Origin: Actinomyces oris
GTDB lineage: Bacteria; Actinomycetota; Actinomycetes; Actinomycetales; Actinomycetaceae
Direction of reading: 5' to 3'
Assembly (NCBI RefSeq): GCF_001553935.1
Contig: NZ_CP014232.1
Span: forward strand, 2,976,001-3,040,000
Length of the DNA stretch: 64,000 nucleotides
Shown here one piece after another: positions 15,676 through 24,771 of the stretch. A program made the translations under genes and the position numbers. How positions within the stretch are numbered: the stretch's first letter is position 1; each line of letters begins with the position of its first letter. The notes beneath the pieces are model-generated. The model was not told where the DNA came from and did no database searches. It saw only the letters and a list, made by a program, of their open reading frames with translations.

Positions 15676-16962
15676 TCACTGGGTCAGGGCGCGGGTGACG
15701 GTGTCGGCCATGAGACGGCCGCGTAGGGTGAGGACCGCCCGGCCCCGCAGTACCGCGCCGGCGTCGAGGAGTCCATCGCCGACGAGGCCGGCCACGACGG
15801 GCACCAGGTGCGGTGGGGTGGCTCGGCCCGCATCAGGGCACTCCGCTGAAGGGCCGCCCGGCCGGTTCCCGAGACTCGCCAGCTCGATGCCCTCGCGCAA
15901 ACGGATACCCAGCATGATCCGCTCCAGCTCGCGGGAGTCGGCGTCGATGACCTCGTGTCCGGCCACGGGCAGGTGTCCGGTGGCGATCTGCCCGGCCCAG
16001 GCGACCGGGTGCTTGGTGTTCCACAGGCGCACGTCCCCCAGGTGGGAGTGGGCTCCGGGCCCGGCGCCCCACCAGTCCCAGTCCAGCCAGTAGGCCTGGT
16101 TGTGGCGGCACTCGGAGCCGGGCCGAGCCCAGTTGGAGATCTCGTACCACTCGTAGCCGGCCTGCCCCAGGGCGGCGTCAGCCATCTCGTACTTGGTGGC
16201 CTCGTCGTCGTCCTCAGGCATGGGCAGCTCTCCGCGACGGACCTGCCCCCACATGCGAGTGCCCTCCTCGATGACCAGGGCGTAGGCGCTCACGTGGTCC
16301 GGGCCGATGCGGGTCACCGCATCTAGGGAGCGCTGCCAGTCCTCGGCGGTCTCCCCCGGCGCCCCATAGATGAGGTCCAGGGAGGTGCTCAGGCCCGCCC
16401 GTCGCGCCCAGTCCACCACGCAGGGCACCCGGGCAGGCTCATGGGTGCGCTCCAGGACCTTCAGCACGTGCGGCACGGCCGACTGCATCCCGAAGGAGAC
16501 GCGGGTGAAGCCGCCTTCGGCCAGGGCTGCCAGGCCGGCTTCGTCCACGGAGTCCGGGTTGGCCTCCGTGGTCACCTCCGCGTCGGCAGCGAGCCCGAAG
16601 CACTCGCGCACCAGATCCAGCATGCTCACCAGGTCGGCGGCGGGCAGCATGGTGGGGGTTCCTCCGCCCACGAAAACGGTCTGCGCGGCGCGCACCGGCA
16701 GGCCCGCCTCGTCCATGGCGCGGCGGGCGGCGCGCAGCTCGCCGGCGAGGGTTCCCACGAAGTCCTCAGCCGAGGCGCCCTGCCCCATGGTCAGGTTCGT
16801 GTAGGTGTTGAAGTCGCAGTAGCCGCAACGCACCCGGCAGTAGGGCACGTGCAGGTACACCGAGAACGGGCGCTCGCTGCCGTCCGGTGCGGACTCGGCA
16901 ACCTGCGCCGGCAGCTCCCCCATCCCCGGCAGGGGCTCTCCCACTGGCTGGGCCGGACTCAC
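15676..16962 (-). CDS. hemW: HemW, radical SAM haem chaperone
   Basis: 428 residues. The radical SAM cluster motif is CRVRCGYC (about 46-53) in the context VYLHVPYCRVRCGYCDFNTY. Then VFVGGGTPTMLP, TTEANPDSV, RVSFGMQS and SLDLIYGAPGET, the order of the HemN/HemW family. HemW lacks the N-terminal extension of true HemN, as here, and is best viewed as a haem-binding chaperone rather than an oxygen-independent coproporphyrinogen oxidase. The C-terminal HemW domain is present (MLGIRLREGIEL). The ATG overlaps the stop of the MFS gene upstream (ATGA), so the trmB-MFS-hemW set is one transcription unit. Confidence 0.9.
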   Translation of the reverse strand: MSPAQPVGEPLPGMGELPAQVAESAPDGSERPFSVYLHVPYCRVRCGYCDFNTYTNLTMGQGASAEDFVGTLAGELRAARRAMDEAGLPVRAAQTVFVGGGTPTMLPAADLVSMLDLVRECFGLAADAEVTTEANPDSVDEAGLAALAEGGFTRVSFGMQSAVPHVLKVLERTHEPARVPCVVDWARRAGLSTSLDLIYGAPGETAEDWQRSLDAVTRIGPDHVSAYALVIEEGTRMWGQVRRGELPMPEDDDEATKYEMADAALGQAGYEWYEISNWARPGSECRHNQAYWLDWDWWGAGPGAHSHLGDVRLWNTKHPVAWAGQIATGHLPVAGHEVIDADSRELERIMLGIRLREGIELASLGNRPGGPSAECPDAGRATPPHLVPVVAGLVGDGLLDAGAVLRGRAVLTLRGRLMADTVTRALTQ

Positions 16963-18275
16963 TGGTCGCCGCCTTGCTCGGCCGACTCATCCTCGCCGGA
17001 CAGGACGCCGGCGGGGATGGTCGGCTTGGGTCTGCCGGAGTCGCCGGCGCGGGCGGCGATCTGGGCGCACACGGTCATGAGCACCAGTACCCCCGCCACC
17101 ATGGCGAAAGGGACCACCCAGCCACCGCTGCGCTCATGGACCCAGCCCATCACCACCGGCCCCGTGGCGGCCAGGCAGTAGCCGGTCGTCTGGATGACCG
17201 CGGTGGTTTGGCGGTTCTCGTCGACCGACGACGAGCGGCGGATGACCAGGGTGAACAGGGCGGCAAAGAAAGCACCCTGCGCAATCCCGGAGAACATGCA
17301 GGGCACCAGCCAGTAGGCGGGGGCCACCGTCAGGCAGACCGGCAGCATGAGCCAGCAGGCGCTAATGACGCCCAGGACCCTGCTGGCCGGCCACCCCAGC
17401 GCCTCGAACATGACCGGGACCAGCAGAGGCCCCACGATTCCCAGCAGGGAGAACACGGAGGCCGCCACTCCCGCACCGGACTCGCTCATGGAGAGCTCGT
17501 CGACCAGCGCCGTGGGCAGCCACCCCGAGATCGCGTAGTAGGAGAAGGTCTGGGCCGCGAAGGCCACCGCCATCACCCAGGTCAGAGGGCGTCTCCAGAC
17601 GGCGGTACCGGTCGGCGACGTCGGACGGGCCAGGGAGCGCTCCGTCACCCAGGAGGTCATCCCCGATCGCTCCCGTAGGCTCTGCCGGGGCGCCTGGCTG
17701 CCGGGCGGGAAGACCCACAGCCACAGTGCCCCGGCCAGCAGCACCGGGATGGCGGTCCAGGCGGCGGCCGAGCCCTGCCAGCCGATGAGGAGGGCCAGCG
17801 GCACGGCCAGGGCGGTGGCAGCGGTGACGATGACGTTGCAGGTCGAGGAGTACAGGCCCGTCATGAGTGAGGTGCGGTGCCAGAAGTCGCGGCCGATGAC
17901 CATGGGCGCCACCAGGTTGCCCACCGTCAGCCCCGCCCCGATGATGACGGTTCCGGCGAAGGCAGCCCAGGTGGTGCCGGCCGAGCGCAGCAGCGCCCCG
18001 GCCAGAGCCATTCCCAGGGTGAGCAGGCCCGCGGTGTTGATGCCGACGCGACGCACCACCATCGAGGCCAGTGGGGTGAGCAGCCCGAAGCACAGGATCG
18101 GCACGGAGGTCAGTGCGCCGCGAGCCACCTCGCCCATCCCCAGGTCCTGCCCCAGGCGCGTCAGCAGGGGCGGGATGACGCCGACCGGTGCCCGCAGCAC
18201 CGCACAGAAGCCGAGGAAGCCGGCGACGATGACCATGAGCCAGGCGCGGCGGGGCAGCCTGGCAGCTGTGCTCAC
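16959..18275 (-). CDS. MFS transporter, CynX/NimT-like
   Basis: 438 residues from GTG 18275, which overlaps the trmB stop (GTGA); a longer frame upstream is only antisense and shadow. Twelve hydrophobic segments are visible, with a cytoplasmic loop near the middle (residues about 190-225). The pattern (AVLRAPVGVIPPLLTRLGQDLG at the first loop, a long N-terminal half with small residues) is that of the CynX/NimT group, whose members move cyanate, nitroimidazoles or similar small compounds. The substrate here is not known. It is coupled to trmB and hemW by overlapping stop/start codons on both sides. Confidence 0.85.
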   Translation of the reverse strand: MSTAARLPRRAWLMVIVAGFLGFCAVLRAPVGVIPPLLTRLGQDLGMGEVARGALTSVPILCFGLLTPLASMVVRRVGINTAGLLTLGMALAGALLRSAGTTWAAFAGTVIIGAGLTVGNLVAPMVIGRDFWHRTSLMTGLYSSTCNVIVTAATALAVPLALLIGWQGSAAAWTAIPVLLAGALWLWVFPPGSQAPRQSLRERSGMTSWVTERSLARPTSPTGTAVWRRPLTWVMAVAFAAQTFSYYAISGWLPTALVDELSMSESGAGVAASVFSLLGIVGPLLVPVMFEALGWPASRVLGVISACWLMLPVCLTVAPAYWLVPCMFSGIAQGAFFAALFTLVIRRSSSVDENRQTTAVIQTTGYCLAATGPVVMGWVHERSGGWVVPFAMVAGVLVLMTVCAQIAARAGDSGRPKPTIPAGVLSGEDESAEQGGDQ

Positions 18276-19282
18276 GACCGGTCCGCCGGGTGCAGCAGGC
18301 CGTCGCCGCGCCCCTCGCGCAGGCGCCAGGGCTGGGACTCCACGTGGTTCCAGGCCTGTCCCTCGGCCTCGAGGTGATCCAGCATGGAGGCGCCGCGCTC
18401 GGGGATCCAGGCCGCCTCGGTGCGCACTGCGGTCAGGTCGCGGATCGTGCGCCCGGCATCCAGGCCCCGCTGCTCGAAGCGGGTCATGACCCGCCCCTCG
18501 TAGCGGGGCGACCACCCGCCGCGCACGCCCGCCGGGGATCCGGGGTCCAGGCCGTTGCCCGGGCTGTCCCCCTCGGCGGTCTCGGCCCCCAGGTCGGGGC
18601 GGGCACCGGCGTCGTCGTGCCGGAAGTAGGGCAGGGTGATGTCCGGGCGCAGGCCGGTGGGCAGGGCCGCCACGGCCTCGACGACGTCACGCATCTGCCA
18701 GGCGTAGTCCGCCCAGTCGGTGGCCAGGCGCCACACCCCGCCAGGACGCAGTACCCGCGCCACCGAGTCGGCGAAGGCCGTGGTCACCAGGCGGCGCTTG
18801 CGGTGGCGGGGCTTGCGCCAGGGGTCGGGGAAGAACACCCACACCTCACTGGCGCAGGACACCGGCAGGGCGGTGGCCAGCAGCTGGGAGGCATCGGCGG
18901 GGACGACGCGCACGTTGTGCAGGCCCTGACGGTGGATCGAGGTCACCAGGCGGGCGATCGCGGTCTCCCAGACCTCCACCGCCAGGTAGTCCACCCCCGG
19001 GTGGGCGGCGGCATGGGCCAGGAGCGCCTCACCGCTGCCCGAGCCGACCTCGACGATCAGTGGCCGCGCCTGACCCACGTGCCCGAAGACCTTCTCCGGA
19101 TCCAGGCGGAAGCTCGGGGACACGGTACGCACGGCGTCGGCCCGCGGCACGTCGACCACGTAGCGGGGGCCGAGCTGGGCCAGGGCCTCGGCCTGGACGG
19201 GACGCAGCCTGCCGCCGGCACGCGAGAAGGAACGCACCCTGGAGTGGATGGCGTGGGAGCGGGGCGGGTGGTGCTGAGCCAT
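18272..19282 (-). CDS. trmB: tRNA (guanine46-N7)-methyltransferase, with C-terminal extension
   Basis: 336 residues from ATG 19282 (AAGG upstream). The SAM-binding motif PLIVEVGSGSGEALLAHA (about 72-89) and the signature EVWVFFPDPWRKPRHRKRRL (about 144-163) identify TrmB, followed by FRLATDWxxYAxxM in the form WRLATDWADYAWQM. It makes m7G46 in tRNA. The protein is longer than the usual 210-250 residues; the insertion with many acidic and small residues (about 216-245) and the C-terminal tail (LHPADRS) are extra. Start of a three-gene unit with MFS and hemW. Confidence 0.9.
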   Translation of the reverse strand: MAQHHPPRSHAIHSRVRSFSRAGGRLRPVQAEALAQLGPRYVVDVPRADAVRTVSPSFRLDPEKVFGHVGQARPLIVEVGSGSGEALLAHAAAHPGVDYLAVEVWETAIARLVTSIHRQGLHNVRVVPADASQLLATALPVSCASEVWVFFPDPWRKPRHRKRRLVTTAFADSVARVLRPGGVWRLATDWADYAWQMRDVVEAVAALPTGLRPDITLPYFRHDDAGARPDLGAETAEGDSPGNGLDPGSPAGVRGGWSPRYEGRVMTRFEQRGLDAGRTIRDLTAVRTEAAWIPERGASMLDHLEAEGQAWNHVESQPWRLREGRGDGLLHPADRS

Positions 19283-19358
19283 GCGGAGCCTTGCGTCCTT
19301 TACTTCTGTGAGTTCTCGAAACCGTCTGCCCGGGGCCGTCGGGCACTCAGCGGCGCCG

Positions 19359-20174
19359 TCAGCCGACCCGCTCGTGGGCGGCGGCCCGCACGTACTTCTT
19401 GGTGAAGTCGGCGATGACGCAGTTGCCGAAGATCTCGGAGTTGAGCAGCCCCTGGGCGTCGCGCGGGTCATGGTGGGCGAACCAGCGCCGGCAGGTGACC
19501 CGGTGCCCCGGGGAGGAGACCACGCGCACCTCGTCGCCGGTCTGCACCGCCCCCTCGGTGAGCACCGACAGGTAGACGCCCACCCGGTTGCGCGCCGAGA
19601 AGACCTCCACCCAGTCCGCACGGCCCACACCGCGGGCGAAGGTGGCGCACGGGTTGCGCACGCCGGTCACCCTGACCCGCAGCCCTCCGTTGCCAGGGTC
19701 CCCGATGGATAGGATCGCGCCGATCTCCACGTCGTCGATATCGCCCTCGATGAGGAGGTTCTCCCCCAGCCGTCCCGGCTCGATACCTCCCAGGACCTCG
19801 GACCAGTGGCGCTGCTCAGCGGCGCTCATGACGTAGAGGGCCTTGTCACTGCCACCGTGGTGGGCACGGTCCCCGTGCCTGTCGGTGACGATCCCGGTCC
19901 GGCTCACCTCAACCGGCCCGTCGACGGCACCCTTGTGGATCGCTGAGACGCCCGCCGCTCCGGCGTCGGGCCGCAGCCCCTTGACGGTGCACACCGCGCC
20001 GACGGTTCCCACCAGGTCGCCGTCGTGGAACGGTGAGGGCTCGTCCTGGTGGCGCCCGTCCGCACCGGCGTGGGGCTCACCCAAGACCCGGGCCAGCTCC
20101 CGGGTCAGGACTAGCCCGGAGCCGTCGTCGCTCAGGGCAGCGTCAACCGTGGTCTGCCTGCTTGTGTCACTCAT
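19359..20174 (-). CDS. MOSC-domain protein
   Basis: 271 residues. The MOSC core spans about 50-235: VKGLRPDAGAAGVSAIHKGA, GIVTDRHGDRAHHGGSDKAL, LGGIEPGRLGENLLIEG, VRVTGVRNPCATFARGVG. The conserved Cys in NPCATF (about 176) and the GGxDKALY motif are typical of YiiM-like MOSC proteins, which are molybdenum-cofactor or pyrimidine-analogue related sulfur carriers. No molybdopterin genes are nearby, so the role is open. Monocistronic by position. Confidence 0.85.
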   Translation of the reverse strand: MSDTSRQTTVDAALSDDGSGLVLTRELARVLGEPHAGADGRHQDEPSPFHDGDLVGTVGAVCTVKGLRPDAGAAGVSAIHKGAVDGPVEVSRTGIVTDRHGDRAHHGGSDKALYVMSAAEQRHWSEVLGGIEPGRLGENLLIEGDIDDVEIGAILSIGDPGNGGLRVRVTGVRNPCATFARGVGRADWVEVFSARNRVGVYLSVLTEGAVQTGDEVRVVSSPGHRVTCRRWFAHHDPRDAQGLLNSEIFGNCVIADFTKKYVRAAAHERVG

Positions 20175-20269
20175 GTCCGCAGCCGTCCTTCCGTCGTCCG
20201 CCGGCGCCGTCCTGGTCCTACTCAGCCCTACTCAGCCCTGCTCGATACTGCTCGTGCCCGCAGGCTGCG

Positions 20270-22153
20270 CTACTTGCCCGGCTTGGCGCCGGTGGGAGTG
20301 TCCGCGCCGAGGGCTGCGATGAAGGCCTCCTGAGGCACCTCGACCCGGCCGATGGCCTTCATGCGCTTCTTGCCCTCCTTCTGCTTCTCCAGCAGCTTGC
20401 GCTTACGGGTGATGTCACCGCCGTAGCACTTGGCGAGCATGTCCTTGCGCAGGGCCCGGATGGTCTCGCGGGCGATGACGCGGGTGCCGATGGCCGCCTG
20501 CACGGGGACCTCGAACTGCTGACGCGGGATGAGGTCCTTGAGACGCTTGGTCATCATGACGCCGTAGGAGTAGGCCGAGTCGCGGTGGACGATGGCACTG
20601 AAGGCGTCCACCTTGTCCCCGTTGAGCAGGATGTCGACCTTGACCAGGTTGGCGTCCTGGGAGCCGTCCGCCTCGTAGTCCAGGGAGGCGTAGCCACGGG
20701 TGCGCGACTTCAGGGCGTCGAAGAAGTCGAAGACGATCTCCGCCAGTGGCAGCACGTAGTGCATCTCCACGCGGGACTCGGAGAGGTAGTCCATGCCCTG
20801 CATGGTGCCCCGACGCGACTGGCACAGCTCCATGACCGTGCCCACGAACTCGCTGGGGGTCAGGATCGTGGCCCGCACCACCGGCTCGGAGACGGAGGAG
20901 ACCTTGCCCTCGGGGAACTCGCTGGGGTTGGTCACCGTGTGCGTGCTGCGGTCCTCCATCTTCACCTCGTAGACCACGGAGGGGGCGGTGGAGATGATGT
21001 CCAGGTTGAACTCGCGCTCCAGGCGCTCGCGGATGATCTCCAGGTGCAGCAGGCCCAGGTAGCCGCAGCGGAAGCCGAAGCCCAGGGCCACGGAGGTCTC
21101 CGGCTCGTAGGTCAGGGCGGCGTCGTTGAGCTTGAGCTTGTCCAGGGCGTCGCGCAGGGCCGGGAAGTCCGAGCCGTCCACTGGGAACAGGCCGGAGAAG
21201 ACCATGGGCTTGGGGTCCTGGTATCCCGACAGGGGCTCGTCGGCCGGGGCCGCCGCGGAGGTGACCGTATCACCGACCTTGGACTGGCGCACGTCCTTGA
21301 CCCCGGTGATGAGGTAGCCGACCTCACCGGCCCCCAGCCCAGCCGACGGCGTGGGCTCAGGGCTGATGACGCCGATCTCCAGCAGGTCGTGGACGGCCTT
21401 GGTGGAGAGCATCTCGATGCGCTCGCGGGGCTTGAGGGCGCCGTCGACGACGCGCACGTAGGTGACCACGCCGCGGTAGGTGTCGTAGACGGAGTCGAAG
21501 ATCATGGCGCGGGCCGGGGCCTCGGGGTCGCCGTGCGGGGGTGGGACGGTCTCGACGATCCGGTCGAGCAGCTCGGGCACGCCCTGGCCGGTCTTGCCCG
21601 AGACCTTGAGGACGTCGTCGACGTCGCAGCCGATGAGGGAGGCGATCTCCTCGGCGTGCTTCTCCGGCTCGGCGGCGGGCAGGTCGATCTTGTTGAGGAC
21701 CGGGATGATGGTCAGGTCCCCCTCGATGGCCATGTAGAGGTTGGCCAGGGTCTGGGCCTGGATGCCCTGGGCGGCGTCGACCAGGAGGACCGCGCCCTCG
21801 CAGGCCGCCAGGGAGCGGTTGACCTCGTAGGAGAAGTCGACGTGCCCGGGGGTGTCGATCATGTTGAGGGCGTAGGCGCGCGTGACGCCGTCGTCGCCTT
21901 CGATGGCCCAGGGCATGCGCACGGCCTGGGACTTGATGGTGATGCCGCGCTCGCGCTCGATGTCCATGCGGTCCAGGTACTGGGCGCGCATGTCGCGGGG
22001 CTGGACGACGCCGGTGGCCTGGAGCATGCGGTCGGCCAGGGTGGACTTGCCGTGGTCGATGTGCGCGATGATGCAGAAGTTACGCAGCCGGGCCTGCTCG
22101 GTGGCGGCGGGCTGGACGCTGGTCATCTGCTCTGGTGTGGGGATCGGTGACAC
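20270..22153 (-). CDS. lepA: Elongation factor 4 (LepA)
   Basis: 627 residues from GTG 22153, with AGGA ten bases upstream; an ATG nine codons inside is possible. G1 motif [10 protein letters not shown] and G3 DTPGHVDF, then [17 protein letters not shown], mark the translational GTPase. LepA-specific blocks follow: MLNxID replaced by VLNKID, SAKTGxGV as SGKTGQGV, and the C-terminal [22 protein letters not shown], which is the diagnostic end of the family. EF4 back-translocates ribosomes and helps 30S assembly. Single gene, divergent from the DedA-like gene. Confidence 0.96.
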   Translation of the reverse strand: MSPIPTPEQMTSVQPAATEQARLRNFCIIAHIDHGKSTLADRMLQATGVVQPRDMRAQYLDRMDIERERGITIKSQAVRMPWAIEGDDGVTRAYALNMIDTPGHVDFSYEVNRSLAACEGAVLLVDAAQGIQAQTLANLYMAIEGDLTIIPVLNKIDLPAAEPEKHAEEIASLIGCDVDDVLKVSGKTGQGVPELLDRIVETVPPPHGDPEAPARAMIFDSVYDTYRGVVTYVRVVDGALKPRERIEMLSTKAVHDLLEIGVISPEPTPSAGLGAGEVGYLITGVKDVRQSKVGDTVTSAAAPADEPLSGYQDPKPMVFSGLFPVDGSDFPALRDALDKLKLNDAALTYEPETSVALGFGFRCGYLGLLHLEIIRERLEREFNLDIISTAPSVVYEVKMEDRSTHTVTNPSEFPEGKVSSVSEPVVRATILTPSEFVGTVMELCQSRRGTMQGMDYLSESRVEMHYVLPLAEIVFDFFDALKSRTRGYASLDYEADGSQDANLVKVDILLNGDKVDAFSAIVHRDSAYSYGVMMTKRLKDLIPRQQFEVPVQAAIGTRVIARETIRALRKDMLAKCYGGDITRKRKLLEKQKEGKKRMKAIGRVEVPQEAFIAALGADTPTGAKPGK

Positions 22154-22334
22154 GGAGATCGGTTCCTGGCTCTTCCTCATATCCGGCATGGGTCTGGCCC
22201 AAGTCTCCCACGACGGCGGCCCGCCGCCCCAGCCCGCCGGGCCAACCCACAGTGTGAGGTGCGGCCGCACGCCGACTCCCCTCACGTCCCACGGGCGCAG
22301 GCGTAGGCGATCCCACCACCGGACAGCGACTGAC

Positions 22335-22353
22335 TTAGGTTAGCCTTCCTCGC
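22335..22353 (+). promoter_or_regulatory. Possible DtxR/IdeR iron-box, one good half
   Basis: TTAGGTTAGCCT at 22335-22346 is identical to the left 12 bases of the iron-box consensus (TTAGGTTAGSCTAACCTAA), but the right half is poor, 13 of 19 positions in all. It ends immediately before the ATG at 22354. A DtxR-family regulator is encoded at 54750-55514. A chance match cannot be excluded. Confidence 0.3.
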
Positions 22354-22863
22354 ATGCTGGAACGCATCCACTCCCTGCCCTACCCCGGGGTCTTCCTGTT
22401 CTTCTGGTGCCTGGCCATGATGCGTTCGCACACGATGTACTGGATCGGCCGGGGCATCACGGCGGGGACCGCGCGCACCCGGTGGGTCTCGCTGCTCGAG
22501 TCCCCCGTGTACGCCCGCGCCCAGGCGTGGTCGGCGCGCTGGGGCGTGCTGGCCGTGCCGGTGTCCTTCCTGACCGTCGGCATCCAGAGCGTCATCCAGC
22601 TCTCCGCGGGAGTGGCCCGCATGCCGCTGCGCCGCTACGTGGCGGCCACAGCCGCCGGGGCGATCGCCTGGGCCGCCGTCTACACGACCATCGGCATGGC
22701 GGTCCTGTCGGCCTGGCTCACCGGCCCAATCGGCCGCATCGTCGTCATCCTGGCCGCCGCGGCGCTGATCGCCTCCATCGTGGTGCGCCGCCGTCGACGA
22801 AGGACCGCGATCGCTGAGACAGCTGGTGAGACTGGTTTCGTCTCCCGGGGTCGGCAGCGTTAG
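22354..22863 (+). CDS. DedA/SNARE-associated-like membrane protein
   Basis: 169 residues with four hydrophobic segments. The stretch WSARWGVLAVPVSFLTVGIQ with SVIQLSAGVARMPLRRYV, AAGAIAWAAVYTTIG and a C-terminal helix resembles the C-terminal half of DedA (VTT) proteins, which scramble undecaprenyl phosphate or other lipids. It is shorter than full DedA proteins (about 200-220). The N-terminal reentrant loop residues are not all visible, so the family assignment is moderate. It precedes the trp leader peptide by only 10 bases, but the trp control region is separate. Confidence 0.55.
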   Translation: MLERIHSLPYPGVFLFFWCLAMMRSHTMYWIGRGITAGTARTRWVSLLESPVYARAQAWSARWGVLAVPVSFLTVGIQSVIQLSAGVARMPLRRYVAATAAGAIAWAAVYTTIGMAVLSAWLTGPIGRIVVILAAAALIASIVVRRRRRRTAIAETAGETGFVSRGRQR

Positions 22864-22873
22864 AGTGACCGCC

Positions 22874-22939
22874 ATGACGACACGGCACACGACCTGGTGG
22901 TGGCTCCCCTTGAGGCGAGCCGCCATCCTGACGCGCTAG
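22874..22939 (+). CDS. trpL: trp operon leader peptide
   Basis: A 21-codon frame with three consecutive Trp codons (TGG at 22895-22903) followed by Leu-Pro and a basic tail, ending at TAG 22937-22939. Ribosome stalling on the Trp codons when charged tRNA-Trp is short would let the downstream antiterminator form. It lies 83 bases before trpE. It is too short for ordinary gene calling but the Trp triplet in front of a trp operon is diagnostic. Confidence 0.88.
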   Translation: MTTRHTTWWWLPLRRAAILTR

Positions 22940-22959
22940 GACGTACCGGCTCGCTCACC

Positions 22960-22993
22960 GCGGGCCCGCCCGACGCATGAGTGAGAGGCCCGC
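22960..22993 (+). promoter_or_regulatory. trp attenuator region hairpin
   Basis: GCGGGCC (22960-22966) pairs with GGCCCGC (22987-22993). It lies 20 bases after the leader stop and 29 before trpE. There is no T-run after it. It may be one arm of a terminator/antiterminator set, or act by occluding translation. I did not work out the competing structures. Confidence 0.5.
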
Positions 22994-23022
22994 CTGAACC
23001 CCGATCTCAGGAAAGAGGCCCC

Positions 23023-24768
23023 ATGCCACCCACCGTGCCAGACACTGCCCCCGAGGCCGCACCGTCAGCCGCCTTGCCCGCAGTCTCACCCACTGTGCTG
23101 ACGCGCTCAGTGCGCTACCACGCCGACGGCGGTGCCCTGCTGGAGCGGCTGACTCGCTCCGGCATGCTGCGCACCACTGCGGGCCCGGCCACGCAGGGAG
23201 GCTCTGTGCGGCCGGTGGACTGTGTCCTGCTGGAGAGCGCCGACATCACGACGAAGGCCTCGCGTACCACGGTCGCCGTCCTGGAGGCCTCGGCCAGGCT
23301 GACGTGCTGGGGCGGGACCGTGACGGCTGAGGCGCTGGACGCCGTCGACGGGGCAGGCTCCGGGGCCGATGGTCTGGCGGCTCTGGCTCGTCTTGAGGAG
23401 GGGCTGGCCGAGCACGTCACCGACCGCGCCCCCGGCCGGTTGACTCTCACCCTGCCCACGATCTGCGACGACGACCCGTCCATCGAGGAGCGCGAGCGGC
23501 TCACCGCCCTGTCCACGATCGAGCCGCTGCGCCTCCTGGCCCGGGCAGAGGTCGACCACCCCCACCTGCCGCTGGAGGCGGGGGCCTTCGCCTTCGACTA
23601 CCTGTCCACCTTCGAGTCCCTGCCCGAGGTGGCCCAGGGCGCCAACACCTGCCCCGACTACCTCTTCTACGACGCGCGCATCATCCTGGTCGTCGACCAC
23701 CCCACGCAGGAGGCGACCCTGGTGGGAGCCTCAGTTGACGCCACCGACCTGAAGCGGCGCATGGAGACCTTGGCCGCCGCCATCGACAGGATCGAGGAAC
23801 CAGCCGACAGCGCCAACACAGCCATTGAGGCACCGGCCGGTGGCCCCGACTCCCCCGTCCTGCACGCGGTGCCCACCGTCTCCGACGCCGATTTCGAGGC
23901 AGTCGTGGAGGAGATGCGCGGCTACATCGCTGACGGCGACGTCTATCAGGTGGTGCCCTCGCGCGGCTTCACCATTGACTGCCCCGATGCGCTGGCCGCC
24001 TACCACGTGCTGCGCCATGCCAACCCCAGCCCGTACATGTTCTACCTGGCCGCCCCGGACTTCGAGCTCTTCGGAGCCTCCCCTGAGTCGGCGCTGCTGT
24101 ACTCGGTGCGCAGTGGCCGGGTCGCCATCCGACCCATCGCCGGGACCCGGCCGCGCGGGCTGCACCCTGACGGCTCGGTGGACCACGAGCGCGACACCCG
24201 CCTGGAGCTGGAGCTGCGCACTGACGCCAAGGAGGTCGCCGAGCACGTCATGCTCGTGGACCTGGCCCGTAACGACGTCGCCCGGGTGAGCCGTCCGGGG
24301 ACCCGCAGTGTGCAGGACCTGCTGCGTGTGGACCGCTACAGCCGGGTAATGCACCTGGTCTCCGAGGTCTCCGGCGAGCTGGCCGAGGACTTGGACGCCC
24401 TGGACGCCTTCCGCGCCTCCATGACGATGGGCACCCTCACCGGGGCCCCCAAGCTGCGGGCCGCCGAGCTCATCCGCCAGGCCGAGGGCGTGCGTCGCGG
24501 CTCCTACGGCGGCTCAGTGGGGTACATCCGCGGTGACGGGGAGCTGGACACCTGCATCGTCATCCGCTCCGGCTTCGTGACGAACGGGAGAGCTCTGGTT
24601 CAGGCCGGGGCCGGTGTCGTGGCGGCCTCCTCCCCGGCCGCCGAGGCCGCTGAGACCGTCCACAAGGCCCGTGCCGTCCTGGAGGCAGTCGCCGCCGCGC
24701 AGGGCGCCACCCTCGTCATCGACCAAACCGGCAACCAGGCTGGCAACCAGACCGGAGAGGATGCCTGA
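23023..24768 (+). CDS. trpE: Anthranilate synthase component I
   Basis: 581 residues from ATG 23023 with GAAAGAGG six bases upstream. The chorismate-binding domain has the family blocks RPIAGTRPRGLHPDGSVDHE (about 378-397), RTDAKEVAEHVMLVDLARND (about 407-426), VMHLVSEVSGEL, MTMGTLTGAPKLRAAELI and RRGSYGGSVGYI, then DTCIVIRSGF and VQAGAGVVA. These match enteric TrpE unusually closely. With TrpG it makes anthranilate from chorismate and glutamine. It is first in the operon and is controlled by the leader peptide region. Confidence 0.95.
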   Translation: MPPTVPDTAPEAAPSAALPAVSPTVLTRSVRYHADGGALLERLTRSGMLRTTAGPATQGGSVRPVDCVLLESADITTKASRTTVAVLEASARLTCWGGTVTAEALDAVDGAGSGADGLAALARLEEGLAEHVTDRAPGRLTLTLPTICDDDPSIEERERLTALSTIEPLRLLARAEVDHPHLPLEAGAFAFDYLSTFESLPEVAQGANTCPDYLFYDARIILVVDHPTQEATLVGASVDATDLKRRMETLAAAIDRIEEPADSANTAIEAPAGGPDSPVLHAVPTVSDADFEAVVEEMRGYIADGDVYQVVPSRGFTIDCPDALAAYHVLRHANPSPYMFYLAAPDFELFGASPESALLYSVRSGRVAIRPIAGTRPRGLHPDGSVDHERDTRLELELRTDAKEVAEHVMLVDLARNDVARVSRPGTRSVQDLLRVDRYSRVMHLVSEVSGELAEDLDALDAFRASMTMGTLTGAPKLRAAELIRQAEGVRRGSYGGSVGYIRGDGELDTCIVIRSGFVTNGRALVQAGAGVVAASSPAAEAAETVHKARAVLEAVAAAQGATLVIDQTGNQAGNQTGEDA

Positions 24769-24771
24769 CCC

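Noticed and set aside
20033..22150. 705-residue plus-strand frame
   Set aside because: It is an antisense shadow of lepA, made by the high GC third positions; low-complexity composition.
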